Below, one piece after another: positions 53,156 through 62,824 of a stretch of DNA of 64,000 nt. The notes below the pieces were generated by a model. The model was not told the origin of the DNA, ran no database searches, and saw nothing but the letters and a program-made list of their open reading frames with translations. The stretch's first letter is position 1. The number at the start of each line of letters is the position of its first letter. The DNA is from JABDIP01 sp965227455 (GTDB lineage Bacteria; Pseudomonadota; Alphaproteobacteria; DSM-16000; Inquilinaceae). Where the stretch lies: NCBI GenBank assembly GCA_965227455.1, contig OZ245752.1:992001-1056000 (forward strand), written 5' to 3'. The position numbers and the translations under genes were made by a program.

Positions 53156-55231
53156 ATGCCGAAACTGACCATCGACGGGATGGAGATCGAGGTCGAGCCG
53201 GGCACGTCGGTGCTGCAGGCCTGCGAGCAGCTCGGCATCGAGATCCCGCGGTTTTGCTATCACGAGCGCCTGTCGGTGCCGGCCAATTGCCGCATGTGCC
53301 TGGTGGAGATGGAGCGGGCGCCCAAGCCCATCGCCTCCTGCGCCATGCCCTGCGGCGACGGCATGGTGATCAAGACCGACACCGAGCTGGTGCACAAGGC
53401 CCGCAAGGGCGTCATGGAATTCCTGCTGATCAACCACCCGCTGGATTGCCCGATCTGCGACCAGGGCGGCGAGTGCGACCTGCAGGACCAGGCCATGGCC
53501 TATGGCTTCGACCGCAGCCGCTTCGAAGAGAACAAGCGGGCGGTGAAGGAGAAGAACCTCGGCCCGCTGATCAAGACCTTCATGACCCGGTGCATCCACT
53601 GCACCCGCTGCATCCGCTTCGCCGACGAGATCGCCGGCACGCCGGAGCTCGGCGCCACCGGCCGCAGCGAGCATATGGAGGTCGGCACCTATATCGAGAA
53701 GGCGATCTCCACCGAGCTGTCCGGCAACCTGATCGACATCTGCCCGGTCGGCGCCCTGACCTCCAAGCCATACGCCTTCAACGCCCGCTCCTGGGAGCTG
53801 CGCAAGACCGAGTCGATCGACGCCCTGGACGCGGTCGGCAGCAATATCCGCGTCGACACCCGCGGCGGCGAGGTGCTGCGGGTACTGCCGCGTCTGCATG
53901 AGGACGTGAACGAGGAGTGGATCAGCGACCGCACCCGCTTCGCCTATGACGGGCTGAAGCGCCAACGCCTGGACCGTCCCTATGTGCGCCGCGACGGCAA
54001 GCTGCAGGAGGCAACCTGGGACGAGGCCTTCTCCGCTATCGCCGCTCGCATGGAAGGGCTGGGCGGCGGCGAGATGGCGGCCATCGCCGGCGATCTCTGC
54101 GACGCGGAATCCATGCTGGCGCTGAAGGAGCTGATGGCCGGGCGCGGCGTCACCAGCCTCGACTGCCGACAGGACGGCGCCAAGATCGATCCCTCGACCC
54201 GGGCCGCATACCTGTTCAACAGCACCATCGCCGGCATCGAGGCGGCCGATGCGATCCTGATCGTCGGCGCCAACCCGCGCTGGGAAGCGGCCATGGTCAA
54301 TGCCCGCATCCGCAAGCGCTGGCTGAAGGGCGGGTTGAAGGTCGGTGTCGTCGGGCCGCAGACCGATCTCGGCTACCGGGCCGAGTATCTCGGCGCCGGG
54401 CCGCAGACCTTGGAAGAGATTGCATCCGGCAGCCACGCCTTCGCCAAGACAATGAAGGATGCCGAACGGCCGATGCTGATCCTGGGCATGGGCGCCCTGG
54501 CCCGCGAGGATGGCGCGGCGGTGCTGGCCACCGCCCGGCAGGTCGCCGAGAGCTGCGGCATGATCTCCGAGGGCTGGAACGGCTTCAACGTCCTGCATAC
54601 GGCGGCCGCGCGGGTCGGCGGCCTCGATCTCGGCTTCGTGCCTAGCGAGGGCGGTCGAGACGTGGCCGGCATCCTGGAGGGCGCGCAATCCGGCGCCGTC
54701 AAGCTGGTCTGGCTGCTGGGCGCCGACGAGATCGATACCGGCCGGCTGGGCGAGGCGTTCGTGGTCTATCAGGGCCATCACGGCGATCGCGGCGCCCATC
54801 GCGCCGACGTCATCCTGCCGGGAGCCGCCTACACCGAGAAGAACGGCACCTACGTCAACACCGAGGGCCGGGTGCAGCGGGCCCGGCTGGCGATCTTCCC
54901 GCCGGGCAATGCGCGGGAGGATTGGAAGATTCTGCGTGCCTTCAGCGCCCGGCTCGGGGCGCCGCTGCCCTATGACACCCTGGATGCCCTGCGCCGTCAC
55001 ATGGCGGAGGTGGCGCCGGTCTTCGCGACCGTCGATGTGCCCGGGCAGGCGGAGTGGGCACCCTTCGGCCAGGCCGGCAAGACCGAGTCCGCGCCCTTCG
55101 TATCAGTGGTCGAGAACTTCTACATGACCGACCCGATCTGCCGGGCCTCGGAGACCATGGCGCTCTGCGTCGAGCAGATCCTCAACGCCGGCGCCGATGC
55201 CGGGGAGGAAAGGACCGGGACCGATGGATAG
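53156..55231 (+). CDS. nuoG: NADH-quinone oxidoreductase subunit G (75 kDa)
   Basis: Electron conduit with three clusters. 691 residues. An N-terminal ferredoxin fold has FCYHERLSVPANCRMCLVE (2Fe-2S N1b), then CPICDQGGECDLQD with a nearby His for N5, then CIHCTRCIRFADEIAG and DICPVGALTSKP for N4. The C-terminal molybdopterin-oxidoreductase-like part carries no molybdenum cofactor in complex I. Overlaps nuoH by eight bases. Confidence 0.96.
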   Translation: MPKLTIDGMEIEVEPGTSVLQACEQLGIEIPRFCYHERLSVPANCRMCLVEMERAPKPIASCAMPCGDGMVIKTDTELVHKARKGVMEFLLINHPLDCPICDQGGECDLQDQAMAYGFDRSRFEENKRAVKEKNLGPLIKTFMTRCIHCTRCIRFADEIAGTPELGATGRSEHMEVGTYIEKAISTELSGNLIDICPVGALTSKPYAFNARSWELRKTESIDALDAVGSNIRVDTRGGEVLRVLPRLHEDVNEEWISDRTRFAYDGLKRQRLDRPYVRRDGKLQEATWDEAFSAIAARMEGLGGGEMAAIAGDLCDAESMLALKELMAGRGVTSLDCRQDGAKIDPSTRAAYLFNSTIAGIEAADAILIVGANPRWEAAMVNARIRKRWLKGGLKVGVVGPQTDLGYRAEYLGAGPQTLEEIASGSHAFAKTMKDAERPMLILGMGALAREDGAAVLATARQVAESCGMISEGWNGFNVLHTAAARVGGLDLGFVPSEGGRDVAGILEGAQSGAVKLVWLLGADEIDTGRLGEAFVVYQGHHGDRGAHRADVILPGAAYTEKNGTYVNTEGRVQRARLAIFPPGNAREDWKILRAFSARLGAPLPYDTLDALRRHMAEVAPVFATVDVPGQAEWAPFGQAGKTESAPFVSVVENFYMTDPICRASETMALCVEQILNAGADAGEERTGTDG

Positions 55232-56297
55232 CCTCCTGCAGCCCCTGTTCGATTCCTATCCCTGGTTCGAGGCCTATGTCTGGCCGACAGTGGTCACGAC
55301 CGTGCTGATCGTCATGATCATCGTCGTCGTGCTGGTGGCCATGGCCTACCTGACCTATGCCGAGCGCAAGGTCATGGGGGCCATGCAGCTGCGCCAGGGG
55401 CCGATGGTGGTGGGGCCGTTCGGCCTGCTGCAGCCCTTTGCAGACGGGCTGAAGCTGCTGGGCAAGGAGACCATCATCCCGGCCGGCGCCAACCGCGTCG
55501 TCTTCATCATCGCGCCGATGATCACCTTCCTGCTGAGCCTGGTCGCCTGGGCGGTGATCCCCTTCGACATCGATCTGGTTCTGGCCGACATCAATGTCGG
55601 GATCCTGTACCTGTTCGCGATCTCGTCGCTCGGCGTCTACGGCATCATCATGGCCGGCTGGGCCTCGAACTCGAAATACGCCTTCCTCGGCGCCCTTCGC
55701 TCCGGAGCGCAGATGGTGTCCTACGAGGTCTCGATCGGCTTCGTGATCATCACCGTGCTGCTCTGCGCCGGGTCGCTCAACCTGTCGGAGATCGTGATGG
55801 CCCAGCGCACCGGCTGGTGGGGCGGCGAGACCGGCTGGTTCGGCGGCTGGTACCTGTTCAGCCCGCTGGCGCCGATGGCGATCGTGTTCTTCATCTCCGC
55901 CCTGGCGGAGACCAACCGGGCGCCCTTCGACCTGCCGGAGGGCGAATCGGAGCTGGTCGGCGGCTACAACGTCGAATACTCGTCGATGACCTTCGCGCTC
56001 TTCTTCCTCGGCGAATACACCAACATGATCCTGATGGCGGCGATGACCACCATCCTGTTCCTCGGCGGATGGCTGCCGCCGCTGGAGGTGTCGTGGCTGA
56101 CCTGGATCCCGGGCCCGATCTGGTTCGGTCTGAAGATCGCGTTCTGCCTGTTCGTATTCATCTGGGTGCGGGCGACCCTGCCGCGCTATCGTTACGACCA
56201 GCTCATGCGCCTGGGCTGGAAGGTGTTCCTGCCGATGTCGCTGTTGTGGGTGGTGGTGATCGCCGGCCTGCTGATGGCGTTCGATCTGGCACCGTGA
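55224..56297 (+). CDS. nuoH: NADH-quinone oxidoreductase subunit H
   Basis: Membrane subunit that joins the two arms and lines the quinone channel; about eight helices. 357 residues from ATG 55224, which lies inside the nuoG end; GGAAAGGACCGGG is the ribosome site. Conserved TYAERKVMGAMQLRQGP and SALAETNRAPFDLPEGESELV. Confidence 0.96.
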   Translation: MDSLLQPLFDSYPWFEAYVWPTVVTTVLIVMIIVVVLVAMAYLTYAERKVMGAMQLRQGPMVVGPFGLLQPFADGLKLLGKETIIPAGANRVVFIIAPMITFLLSLVAWAVIPFDIDLVLADINVGILYLFAISSLGVYGIIMAGWASNSKYAFLGALRSGAQMVSYEVSIGFVIITVLLCAGSLNLSEIVMAQRTGWWGGETGWFGGWYLFSPLAPMAIVFFISALAETNRAPFDLPEGESELVGGYNVEYSSMTFALFFLGEYTNMILMAAMTTILFLGGWLPPLEVSWLTWIPGPIWFGLKIAFCLFVFIWVRATLPRYRYDQLMRLGWKVFLPMSLLWVVVIAGLLMAFDLAP

Positions 56298-56322
56298 TCG
56301 CGGGATAAGGAGGAAAGAGACC

Positions 56323-56811
56323 ATGTCCTTCATCGACCGCGGCGTCCGCGGGCTCCTGCTGACAGAGATCCTGTCCGGCCTGGCGCTGACCTTCAGCTAC
56401 ATGTTCAAGCGCAAGGCGACCATCAACTACCCCTATGAGAAGGGGCCGCTGAGCCCGCGCTTCCGCGGCGAGCATGCCCTGCGTCGCTATCCCAACGGGG
56501 AGGAGCGCTGCATAGCCTGCAAGCTGTGCGAGGCGATCTGCCCGGCCCAGGCGATCACCATCGAGGCCGAGCCGCGCGACGACGGCAGCCGGCGGACCAC
56601 CCGCTACGACATCGACATGACCAAATGCATCTATTGCGGCATGTGCCAGGAGGCCTGCCCGGTGGATGCCATCGTCGAGGGGCCGAACTTCGAATTCGCC
56701 ACCGAGACCAGAGAGGAACTTTTCTACAACAAGGAGAAGCTGCTGGCGAACGGCGACCGCTGGGAAGCGCAGATCGCCGCCAACATTGCAGCCGACGCAC
56801 CGTACCGTTAA
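56323..56811 (+). CDS. nuoI: NADH-quinone oxidoreductase subunit I (23 kDa)
   Basis: Carries two 4Fe-4S clusters, N6a and N6b. 162 residues with the two motifs CIACKLCEAICPAQA and CIYCGMCQEACPVDA. The start follows AAGGAGGAAAGAGACC. N-terminal helix anchors it to the membrane arm. Confidence 0.97.
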   Translation: MSFIDRGVRGLLLTEILSGLALTFSYMFKRKATINYPYEKGPLSPRFRGEHALRRYPNGEERCIACKLCEAICPAQAITIEAEPRDDGSRRTTRYDIDMTKCIYCGMCQEACPVDAIVEGPNFEFATETREELFYNKEKLLANGDRWEAQIAANIAADAPYR

Positions 56812-56931
56812 AAGACCCCCGCATCAGTGGGGATTTGGGCGCCTGAGCCTTGGCGTCCGCACCGTTCGACAGGGAGTATCCGATACCGTGACGCCGTCCG
56901 CTTCATCCCGAAGCCGCGGGAGCGCCGGGAC

Positions 56932-57546
56932 ATGATCGTCCAGGCTCTGGCGTTCTACCTGTTCGCCGCCATTGCCATCGCGTCGGCCGTGATGGTGATC
57001 TCGGCCCGCAACCCGGTGCATTCGGTGCTGTTCCTGATCCTGGCCTTCTTCAACGGGGCCGGGTTGTTCGTGCTGATGGGCGCCGAGTTCCTGGCGATGA
57101 TCCTGGTCGTCGTCTATGTCGGCGCCGTCGCGGTGCTGTTCCTCTTCGTCGTGATGATGTTGGACATCAACTTCGCCGAACTGCGCGAGGGATTCCTTCA
57201 ATATTTGCCGATCGGCGCCCTGATCGGTTTCATCCTGCTGGCCGAGCTGATCTTCGTATTCGGCGCTTGGGTGGCGGCCCCCGAGGCCACGACCTTCGCC
57301 GGTGCGCCGGGCCGAACGCCGGGGGCGGCGACCAATACCGAGGCCTTGGGCCGGCTGATCTATACCGACTACATCTACCTGTTCCAGGCAGCCGGCCTGG
57401 TGCTGCTGGTCGCCATGATCGGCTCCATCGTGCTGACCCTGCGCCAGCGCTCCGGCGTCCGCCGGCAGCGCATCGCCGATCAGGTCGGCCGGCGCCGCGA
57501 GGAGGTGGTGGTGGTCCGCAAGATCGAGAGCGGGGAGGGGGTCTGA
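56932..57546 (+). CDS. nuoJ: NADH-quinone oxidoreductase subunit J
   Basis: Membrane-arm subunit, five helices, 204 residues. FLAMILVVVYVGAVAVLFLFVVMML holds the pi-bulge helix typical of NuoJ. The start at 56932 gives the usual MIVQALAFYLFA; the frame is open 105 bases further upstream without coding character. A 120-base gap separates it from nuoI. Confidence 0.95.
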   Translation: MIVQALAFYLFAAIAIASAVMVISARNPVHSVLFLILAFFNGAGLFVLMGAEFLAMILVVVYVGAVAVLFLFVVMMLDINFAELREGFLQYLPIGALIGFILLAELIFVFGAWVAAPEATTFAGAPGRTPGAATNTEALGRLIYTDYIYLFQAAGLVLLVAMIGSIVLTLRQRSGVRRQRIADQVGRRREEVVVVRKIESGEGV

Positions 57547-57547
57547 C

Positions 57548-57859
57548 ATGTTCGAGATCGGCCTGTCCCACTACCTCGTCGTCGCGGCGATGCTGTTCAC
57601 GCTCGGCATCTTCGGCATCTTCCTGAACCGCAAGAACGTGATCATCATCCTGATGTCGGTCGAGCTGATGCTGCTCGCGGTCAACATCAACCTGGTCGCC
57701 TTCTCCACCCATCTCGGAAATCTGGTCGGGCAGGTCTTCGCCCTGTTCGTGCTGACCGTGGCGGCGGCGGAGGCTGCCATTGGGCTTGCCATCCTGGTGG
57801 TCTATTTCCGCAACCGCGGCACCATCGCGGTGGAAGACATCAACCTGATGAAGGGCTGA
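57548..57859 (+). CDS. nuoK: NADH-quinone oxidoreductase subunit K
   Basis: Three-helix membrane subunit, 103 residues. The conserved glutamates of the proton path are in MSVELMLLAVN and TVAAAEAAIGLAILV. One base after the nuoJ stop. Confidence 0.96.
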   Translation: MFEIGLSHYLVVAAMLFTLGIFGIFLNRKNVIIILMSVELMLLAVNINLVAFSTHLGNLVGQVFALFVLTVAAAEAAIGLAILVVYFRNRGTIAVEDINLMKG

Positions 57860-57867
57860 GCTGAAGC

Positions 57868-59823
57868 ATGGACGCAGCCGCCATCTTCCTGCCGCTGATC
57901 GGGTTCCTGATCGCCGGCCTGTTCGGCCGCTGGATCGGCGACCGGGGCGCCATGGGCGTGACCGTGCTGGCGGTCTGCATCGCCGCGATCATCTCCATCT
58001 GGCTGTTCGTCGACGTCGCCCTGGGCGGCAATGAGCGCACCGTCAATCTCGGCGCCTGGATCCACAGCGGCGACTTCACCGTCGACTGGGCCCTGAAATT
58101 CGACACCCTGACCGCCGTCATGCTGGTGGTGGTCAACGGCGTGTCGGCCTTGGTGCACATCTATTCCATCGGCTACATGTCGCACGACCCGCACCGGCCG
58201 CGCTTCTTCGCCTATCTCAGCCTGTTCACCTTCATGATGCTGATGCTGGTGACGGCCGACAATCTGGTGCAGATGTATTTCGGCTGGGAGGGCGTCGGTC
58301 TCGCCTCCTATCTGCTGATCGGCTTCTGGTACCTGAAGCCCACCGCCAACGCCGCCTCGATCAAGGCCTTTCTGGTCAACCGGGTCGGCGATTTCGGCTT
58401 CGCGCTGGGCATCTTCACCGTCTTCGTGCTGTTCGGCAGCGTCCAGTTCGACGTGATCTTCGATCGGGCCGCCGAGATTGCCGGGACCAGCTTCACCTTC
58501 CTCTCCTGGGAAGTCGACGCGCTGACCTGCGCCTGCATCCTGCTGTTCATCGGCGCCATGGGCAAGTCGGCCCAGCTTGGCCTGCACACCTGGCTGCCGG
58601 ACGCCATGGAGGGACCGACCCCGGTCTCCGCCCTGATCCATGCCGCCACCATGGTCACCGCCGGCGTCTTCATGGTCGCCCGGCTGTCGCCGCTCTTCGA
58701 ATACGCGCCGGTGGCGCTGATGGTGGTCACCGTAGTCGGCGCCGCGACCTGCTTCGTGGCGGCGACCATCGGCATGACCCAGTTCGACATCAAGCGGGTG
58801 ATCGCCTATTCGACCATGAGCCAGCTCGGCTACATGTTCTTCGCACTAGGTGTCTCCGCTTACTCAGCGGCGATCTTCCACCTGATGACCCACGCCTTCT
58901 TCAAGGCGCTGCTGTTCCTGGGTGCGGGCTCGGTGATCCACGCCATGTCCGACGAGCAGGATATGCGGCATATGGGCGGTCTGCGGAAACACATCCCGAT
59001 GACCTATTGGTTGATGGTGATCGGCAGCCTGGCCCTGGCCGGCATCGGCATCCCCGGCACGATAGTCGGCTTCGCCGGCTTCAACTCCAAGGACCTGATC
59101 CTGGAATCGGCCTTCGCCGACCACAGCTGGTTCGGCGACTTCGCCTTCTGGCTCGGCATCGCGGCGGCGACAATGACCGCCTTCTACAGCTTCCGGGTCA
59201 TCTTCATGACCTTCCACGGCCAGCCGCGCGCCCAGGCCGAAGTCATGGCCCATGTCCATGAATCGCCCTGGGTGATGCTCGGGCCGCTGGTGGTGCTGGC
59301 CATCGGCGCCGTCTTCGCCGGCATGGCCGGCTACCAGTGGTTCGGCGGATCGGTGGAGGCGCGGGCCGATTTCTGGCGCGACGCCCTGCTGATGCTGCCG
59401 GGCAACGACACCGTCGAAGAGGCGCATCACGTGCCGTTCTGGGTCAAGGCGCTGCCTGTGGTGGTCGGCGTCGCCGGCATCGTCGGCGCCTATCTGGCCT
59501 ATGTGCTGATCCCGGGCATCCCGGGCATGGTGTCGACCGTGCTGAAGCCGCTCCACGCGCTGTTCTTCCGCAAATGGTACTTCGACGAGCTCTATGACGC
59601 GATCGCAGTCAGGCCCAGCCTGCGCTTCGGCTTCCGGCTATGGAAGTCCGGCGACGGGGCGGTTATCGACGGTCTCGGCCCGGACGGGCTGTCCAAGGTC
59701 AGCATTTTCGCGGCCGAGCGGATCAGCCGGCTGCAGACCGGCTATGTCTACCACTACGCCTTCGTAATGCTGATCGGCGTGGCGGCGCTGGTGTCCTGGT
59801 ATCTGTTCACGACTGCGGGCTAG
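57868..59823 (+). CDS. nuoL: NADH-quinone oxidoreductase subunit L
   Basis: Distal antiporter-like proton-pumping subunit with the long lateral helix. 651 residues, about 16 helices. VQMYFGWEGVGLASYLLIGF and GKSAQLGLHTWLPDAMEGPTPVSALIHAATMVTAG carry the key Glu, Lys and His. Homologous to Mrp antiporter subunits. Confidence 0.97.
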   Translation: MDAAAIFLPLIGFLIAGLFGRWIGDRGAMGVTVLAVCIAAIISIWLFVDVALGGNERTVNLGAWIHSGDFTVDWALKFDTLTAVMLVVVNGVSALVHIYSIGYMSHDPHRPRFFAYLSLFTFMMLMLVTADNLVQMYFGWEGVGLASYLLIGFWYLKPTANAASIKAFLVNRVGDFGFALGIFTVFVLFGSVQFDVIFDRAAEIAGTSFTFLSWEVDALTCACILLFIGAMGKSAQLGLHTWLPDAMEGPTPVSALIHAATMVTAGVFMVARLSPLFEYAPVALMVVTVVGAATCFVAATIGMTQFDIKRVIAYSTMSQLGYMFFALGVSAYSAAIFHLMTHAFFKALLFLGAGSVIHAMSDEQDMRHMGGLRKHIPMTYWLMVIGSLALAGIGIPGTIVGFAGFNSKDLILESAFADHSWFGDFAFWLGIAAATMTAFYSFRVIFMTFHGQPRAQAEVMAHVHESPWVMLGPLVVLAIGAVFAGMAGYQWFGGSVEARADFWRDALLMLPGNDTVEEAHHVPFWVKALPVVVGVAGIVGAYLAYVLIPGIPGMVSTVLKPLHALFFRKWYFDELYDAIAVRPSLRFGFRLWKSGDGAVIDGLGPDGLSKVSIFAAERISRLQTGYVYHYAFVMLIGVAALVSWYLFTTAG

Positions 59824-59835
59824 GGGCACCGAAGA

Positions 59836-61359
59836 ATGGCGAATTTTCCTTGGCTGTCGGCGGTGACCTTCCTTCCCTTGTTGGGGGCGCTGTTCATCTT
59901 CTTCATCGCTCGCAGCTCCAGTTCCGATGTGGTCGCCGACAACTCCCGCGGCATGGCGCTTTTCACGTCGGTTTTCACCTTCGTCGCCTCGTTGGTTGTA
60001 TGGTTCGGCTTCGAGCGTGGCTCGGCCGACTTCCAGTTCGTCGAGAAGGTCGAATGGCTGCCGGGCTTCGACATCTCCTACCATATGGGCGTTGACGGCA
60101 TCTCGATGATGTTCGTGCTGCTGTCGACCCTGCTGACGCCGATCTGCATCCTGGCCAGCTGGCGCAGCATCAAGGTCCGGGTGAAGGAGTACATGATCTC
60201 CTTCCTGATCCTCGAGACCATGATGATCGGCATGTTCTGCGCCCTGGACTACATGCTCTTCTACATCTTCTTCGAGGGCGTGCTGATCCCGATGTTCATC
60301 ATCATCGGGGTCTGGGGATCGGGCGAGCGGCGCATCTATGCCGCCTTCAAGTTCTTCCTGTTCACTCTGCTGGGCTCGGTGCTGATGCTGCTGGCCCTGC
60401 TGGCGATGTATCTGGAGGCCGGCACCACCGATATCCCGACCCTGCTGGCGACCGATTTCAGCTCCTCCATGCAGACCTGGCTCTGGCTGGCCATGTTCGC
60501 CTCCTTCGCGGTGAAGGTGCCGATGTGGCCGGTGCATACCTGGCTGCCGGACGCCCATGTGGAGGCGCCGACGGCGGGCTCGGTGATCCTGGCCGGCGTG
60601 CTGTTGAAGATGGGCGGCTACGGCTTCCTGCGCTTCTCAATTCCGATGCTGCCCGAGGCGACGGAGTTCTTCACGCCGCTGGTCTACGCGCTCAGCATCA
60701 TCGCGATCATCTACACCTCGCTGGTGGCGCTGGCGCAGCAGGACATGAAGAAGCTGATCGCCTATTCCTCGGTCGCCCATATGGGCTATGTGACCATCGG
60801 CATGTTCACCATGACGGTGCAGGGCATCCAGGGCTCGATCTTCCAGATGCTGAGCCACGGCATCGTCTCCGCCGCACTGTTCCTATGCGTCGGCGTCGTC
60901 TACGACCGGCTGCACAGCCGTGAGATCGCGCGCTTCGGCGGGCTGGTGAACATCATGCCGAAATACGCCCTGGTGTTCATGATCTTCACCCTGGCCTCGG
61001 TCGGGCTGCCGGGGACAAGCGGCTTCGTCGGCGAGTTCCTCAGCCTGGTCGGCGCCTTCGCCGCCAACACCTGGGTCGGGGCGCTGGCCTCGATCGGCGT
61101 GGTGCTGGGCGCGGCCTACATGCTGTGGCTCTACCGCCGGGTGATCTTCGGCGAGCTGACCAAGGAAGACCTGAAGGGCATGCTGGATCTGGGGCCGCGC
61201 GAGGTGGCGATCTTCGTGCCGCTGATTGCGCTGGTGTTCTGGATGGGCATCTACCCGTCCAGCTTCATCGATGTCATGGAAGCCTCGGTGGACAAGCTGA
61301 TCGCCGATCATCAACTGGCCTTGGGGCAGGCGGCTTCGGCCGTGTTTGCCGGCCGGTAG
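59836..61359 (+). CDS. nuoM: NADH-quinone oxidoreductase subunit M
   Basis: Antiporter-like proton-pumping subunit, 507 residues, about 14 helices. FYIFFEGVLIPMFIIIGVWG and VKVPMWPVHTWLPDAHVEAPTAGSVILAG are the conserved channel segments. Twelve bases after nuoL. Confidence 0.97.
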   Translation: MANFPWLSAVTFLPLLGALFIFFIARSSSSDVVADNSRGMALFTSVFTFVASLVVWFGFERGSADFQFVEKVEWLPGFDISYHMGVDGISMMFVLLSTLLTPICILASWRSIKVRVKEYMISFLILETMMIGMFCALDYMLFYIFFEGVLIPMFIIIGVWGSGERRIYAAFKFFLFTLLGSVLMLLALLAMYLEAGTTDIPTLLATDFSSSMQTWLWLAMFASFAVKVPMWPVHTWLPDAHVEAPTAGSVILAGVLLKMGGYGFLRFSIPMLPEATEFFTPLVYALSIIAIIYTSLVALAQQDMKKLIAYSSVAHMGYVTIGMFTMTVQGIQGSIFQMLSHGIVSAALFLCVGVVYDRLHSREIARFGGLVNIMPKYALVFMIFTLASVGLPGTSGFVGEFLSLVGAFAANTWVGALASIGVVLGAAYMLWLYRRVIFGELTKEDLKGMLDLGPREVAIFVPLIALVFWMGIYPSSFIDVMEASVDKLIADHQLALGQAASAVFAGR

Positions 61360-61374
61360 GGGAGCGCGCATCAT

Positions 61375-62817
61375 ATGAACGGCACTCTTCCCGATCTTGC
61401 CCCCGCCGCGCCGGAGATCTTCCTGGCCTGCTCCGGCATGCTGCTGCTGATGATCGGCGTATTCCGCGCCAAGGAGGCGACCCGGCTGGTCTCCTACCTC
61501 GGCGTGCTGTGCTTCATTATCGCCGGCCTGATGGTCATCGCGCTGGGCACCGAGCGGCTGGTCACCTTCAACGGTCTGTTCGTCACCGACGGCTTCGCCA
61601 CCTTCATGAAGGTGCTGGTGCTGCTGGGCTCGGCGCTCGCGATCATCATGAGCCAGCGCTATCTGCGCCGCGAGCAGATGGCGCGGTTCGAATACCCGGT
61701 GCTGTTCGTCTTCGCGACGCTCGGCATGATGATGATGATCAGCGCCAACGACCTGATCTCGCTCTATCTCGGCCTTGAGCTGCAGAGCCTGTCGCTCTAT
61801 GTGGTCGCCGCCTTCCGCCGCGACACCGTGCGCTCGTCGGAGGCGGGGCTGAAATACTTCGTCCTGGGGGCGCTGTCCTCCGGCATGCTGCTCTATGGCG
61901 CGTCGATGGTCTACGGCTTCGCCGGCACCACGGGATTCCAGGAACTGGCCGAGGTGTTCCGCAACGATGCCGACGTCGCCGCCGGCCTGATCATCGGCAT
62001 CGTGTTCGTCGCCGCCGGCCTCGCCTTCAAGGTCTCCGCCGTGCCGTTCCACATGTGGACGCCGGACGTTTATGAAGGTGCGCCGACCCCGGTCACCGCC
62101 TTCTTCGCCGTGGCGCCCAAGATCGCCGCCATCGCCCTTTTCGTGCGGGTGATGATCGGCCCGTTCGGAGAGCTGGTGACCCAGTGGCAGCAGATCATCA
62201 TCGTCACCTCGATCCTGTCCATGGCACTCGGCGCCTTTGCCGCCATCCACCAGCGCAACATCAAGCGGCTGATGGCCTATTCCTCCATCGGCCATGTGGG
62301 CTATGCGCTGGTCGGCCTCGCTGCCGGCACCGAGCAGGGGGTGCATGGCGTGCTGGTCTACATGGCCATCTATCTCGCCATGAATGTCGGCACCTTCGCC
62401 TGCATCCTGTCCATGCGGGTCAACGGCCGTATGGTCGAGGGCATCACCGATCTCTCGGGGCTCAGCAAGACCCATCCGCTGATGGCGGCGGCGCTGGCCG
62501 TCTTCATGTTCTCCATGGCCGGCATCCCGCCCCTGGCCGGGTTCTTCGGCAAGGTCTTCGTATTCAAGGCGGCGGTCGATGCCGAGCTCTACACCCTGGC
62601 GGTGATCGGCGTACTGACCAGCGTGGTGGCGGCCTTCTATTACCTGCGCATCATCAAGCTGATGTATTTCGACGATCCGGCGGAGGCGCTGGACAGCCCG
62701 ATCGGCCGCGACACCGCCACCGTGCTGGCGGCGACCGGCCTGTTCACCCTGTTCTTCTGGTTCGTCGCCTCGCCGATCGTCGAAGCGGCCGCAACGGCTG
62801 CGGCAACGCTCTTCTGA
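61375..62817 (+). CDS. nuoN: NADH-quinone oxidoreductase subunit N
   Basis: Third antiporter-like subunit, 480 residues, about 14 helices. LYLGLELQSLSLYVVAAF, KVSAVPFHMWTPDVYEGAPTPVTAF and IKRLMAYSSIGHVGYAL are family signatures. Last nuo gene; birA follows after seven bases, so they are likely one transcript. Confidence 0.97.
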   Translation: MNGTLPDLAPAAPEIFLACSGMLLLMIGVFRAKEATRLVSYLGVLCFIIAGLMVIALGTERLVTFNGLFVTDGFATFMKVLVLLGSALAIIMSQRYLRREQMARFEYPVLFVFATLGMMMMISANDLISLYLGLELQSLSLYVVAAFRRDTVRSSEAGLKYFVLGALSSGMLLYGASMVYGFAGTTGFQELAEVFRNDADVAAGLIIGIVFVAAGLAFKVSAVPFHMWTPDVYEGAPTPVTAFFAVAPKIAAIALFVRVMIGPFGELVTQWQQIIIVTSILSMALGAFAAIHQRNIKRLMAYSSIGHVGYALVGLAAGTEQGVHGVLVYMAIYLAMNVGTFACILSMRVNGRMVEGITDLSGLSKTHPLMAAALAVFMFSMAGIPPLAGFFGKVFVFKAAVDAELYTLAVIGVLTSVVAAFYYLRIIKLMYFDDPAEALDSPIGRDTATVLAATGLFTLFFWFVASPIVEAAATAAATLF

Positions 62818-62824
62818 GTCCGGT

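Noticed and set aside
50891..55000. 1369-codon open frame opposite nuoD-nuoG
   Set aside because: It is the antisense of well-identified complex I genes; the composition (His, Gln, Asp, Ala-rich) is that expected from reading high-GC codons backwards.
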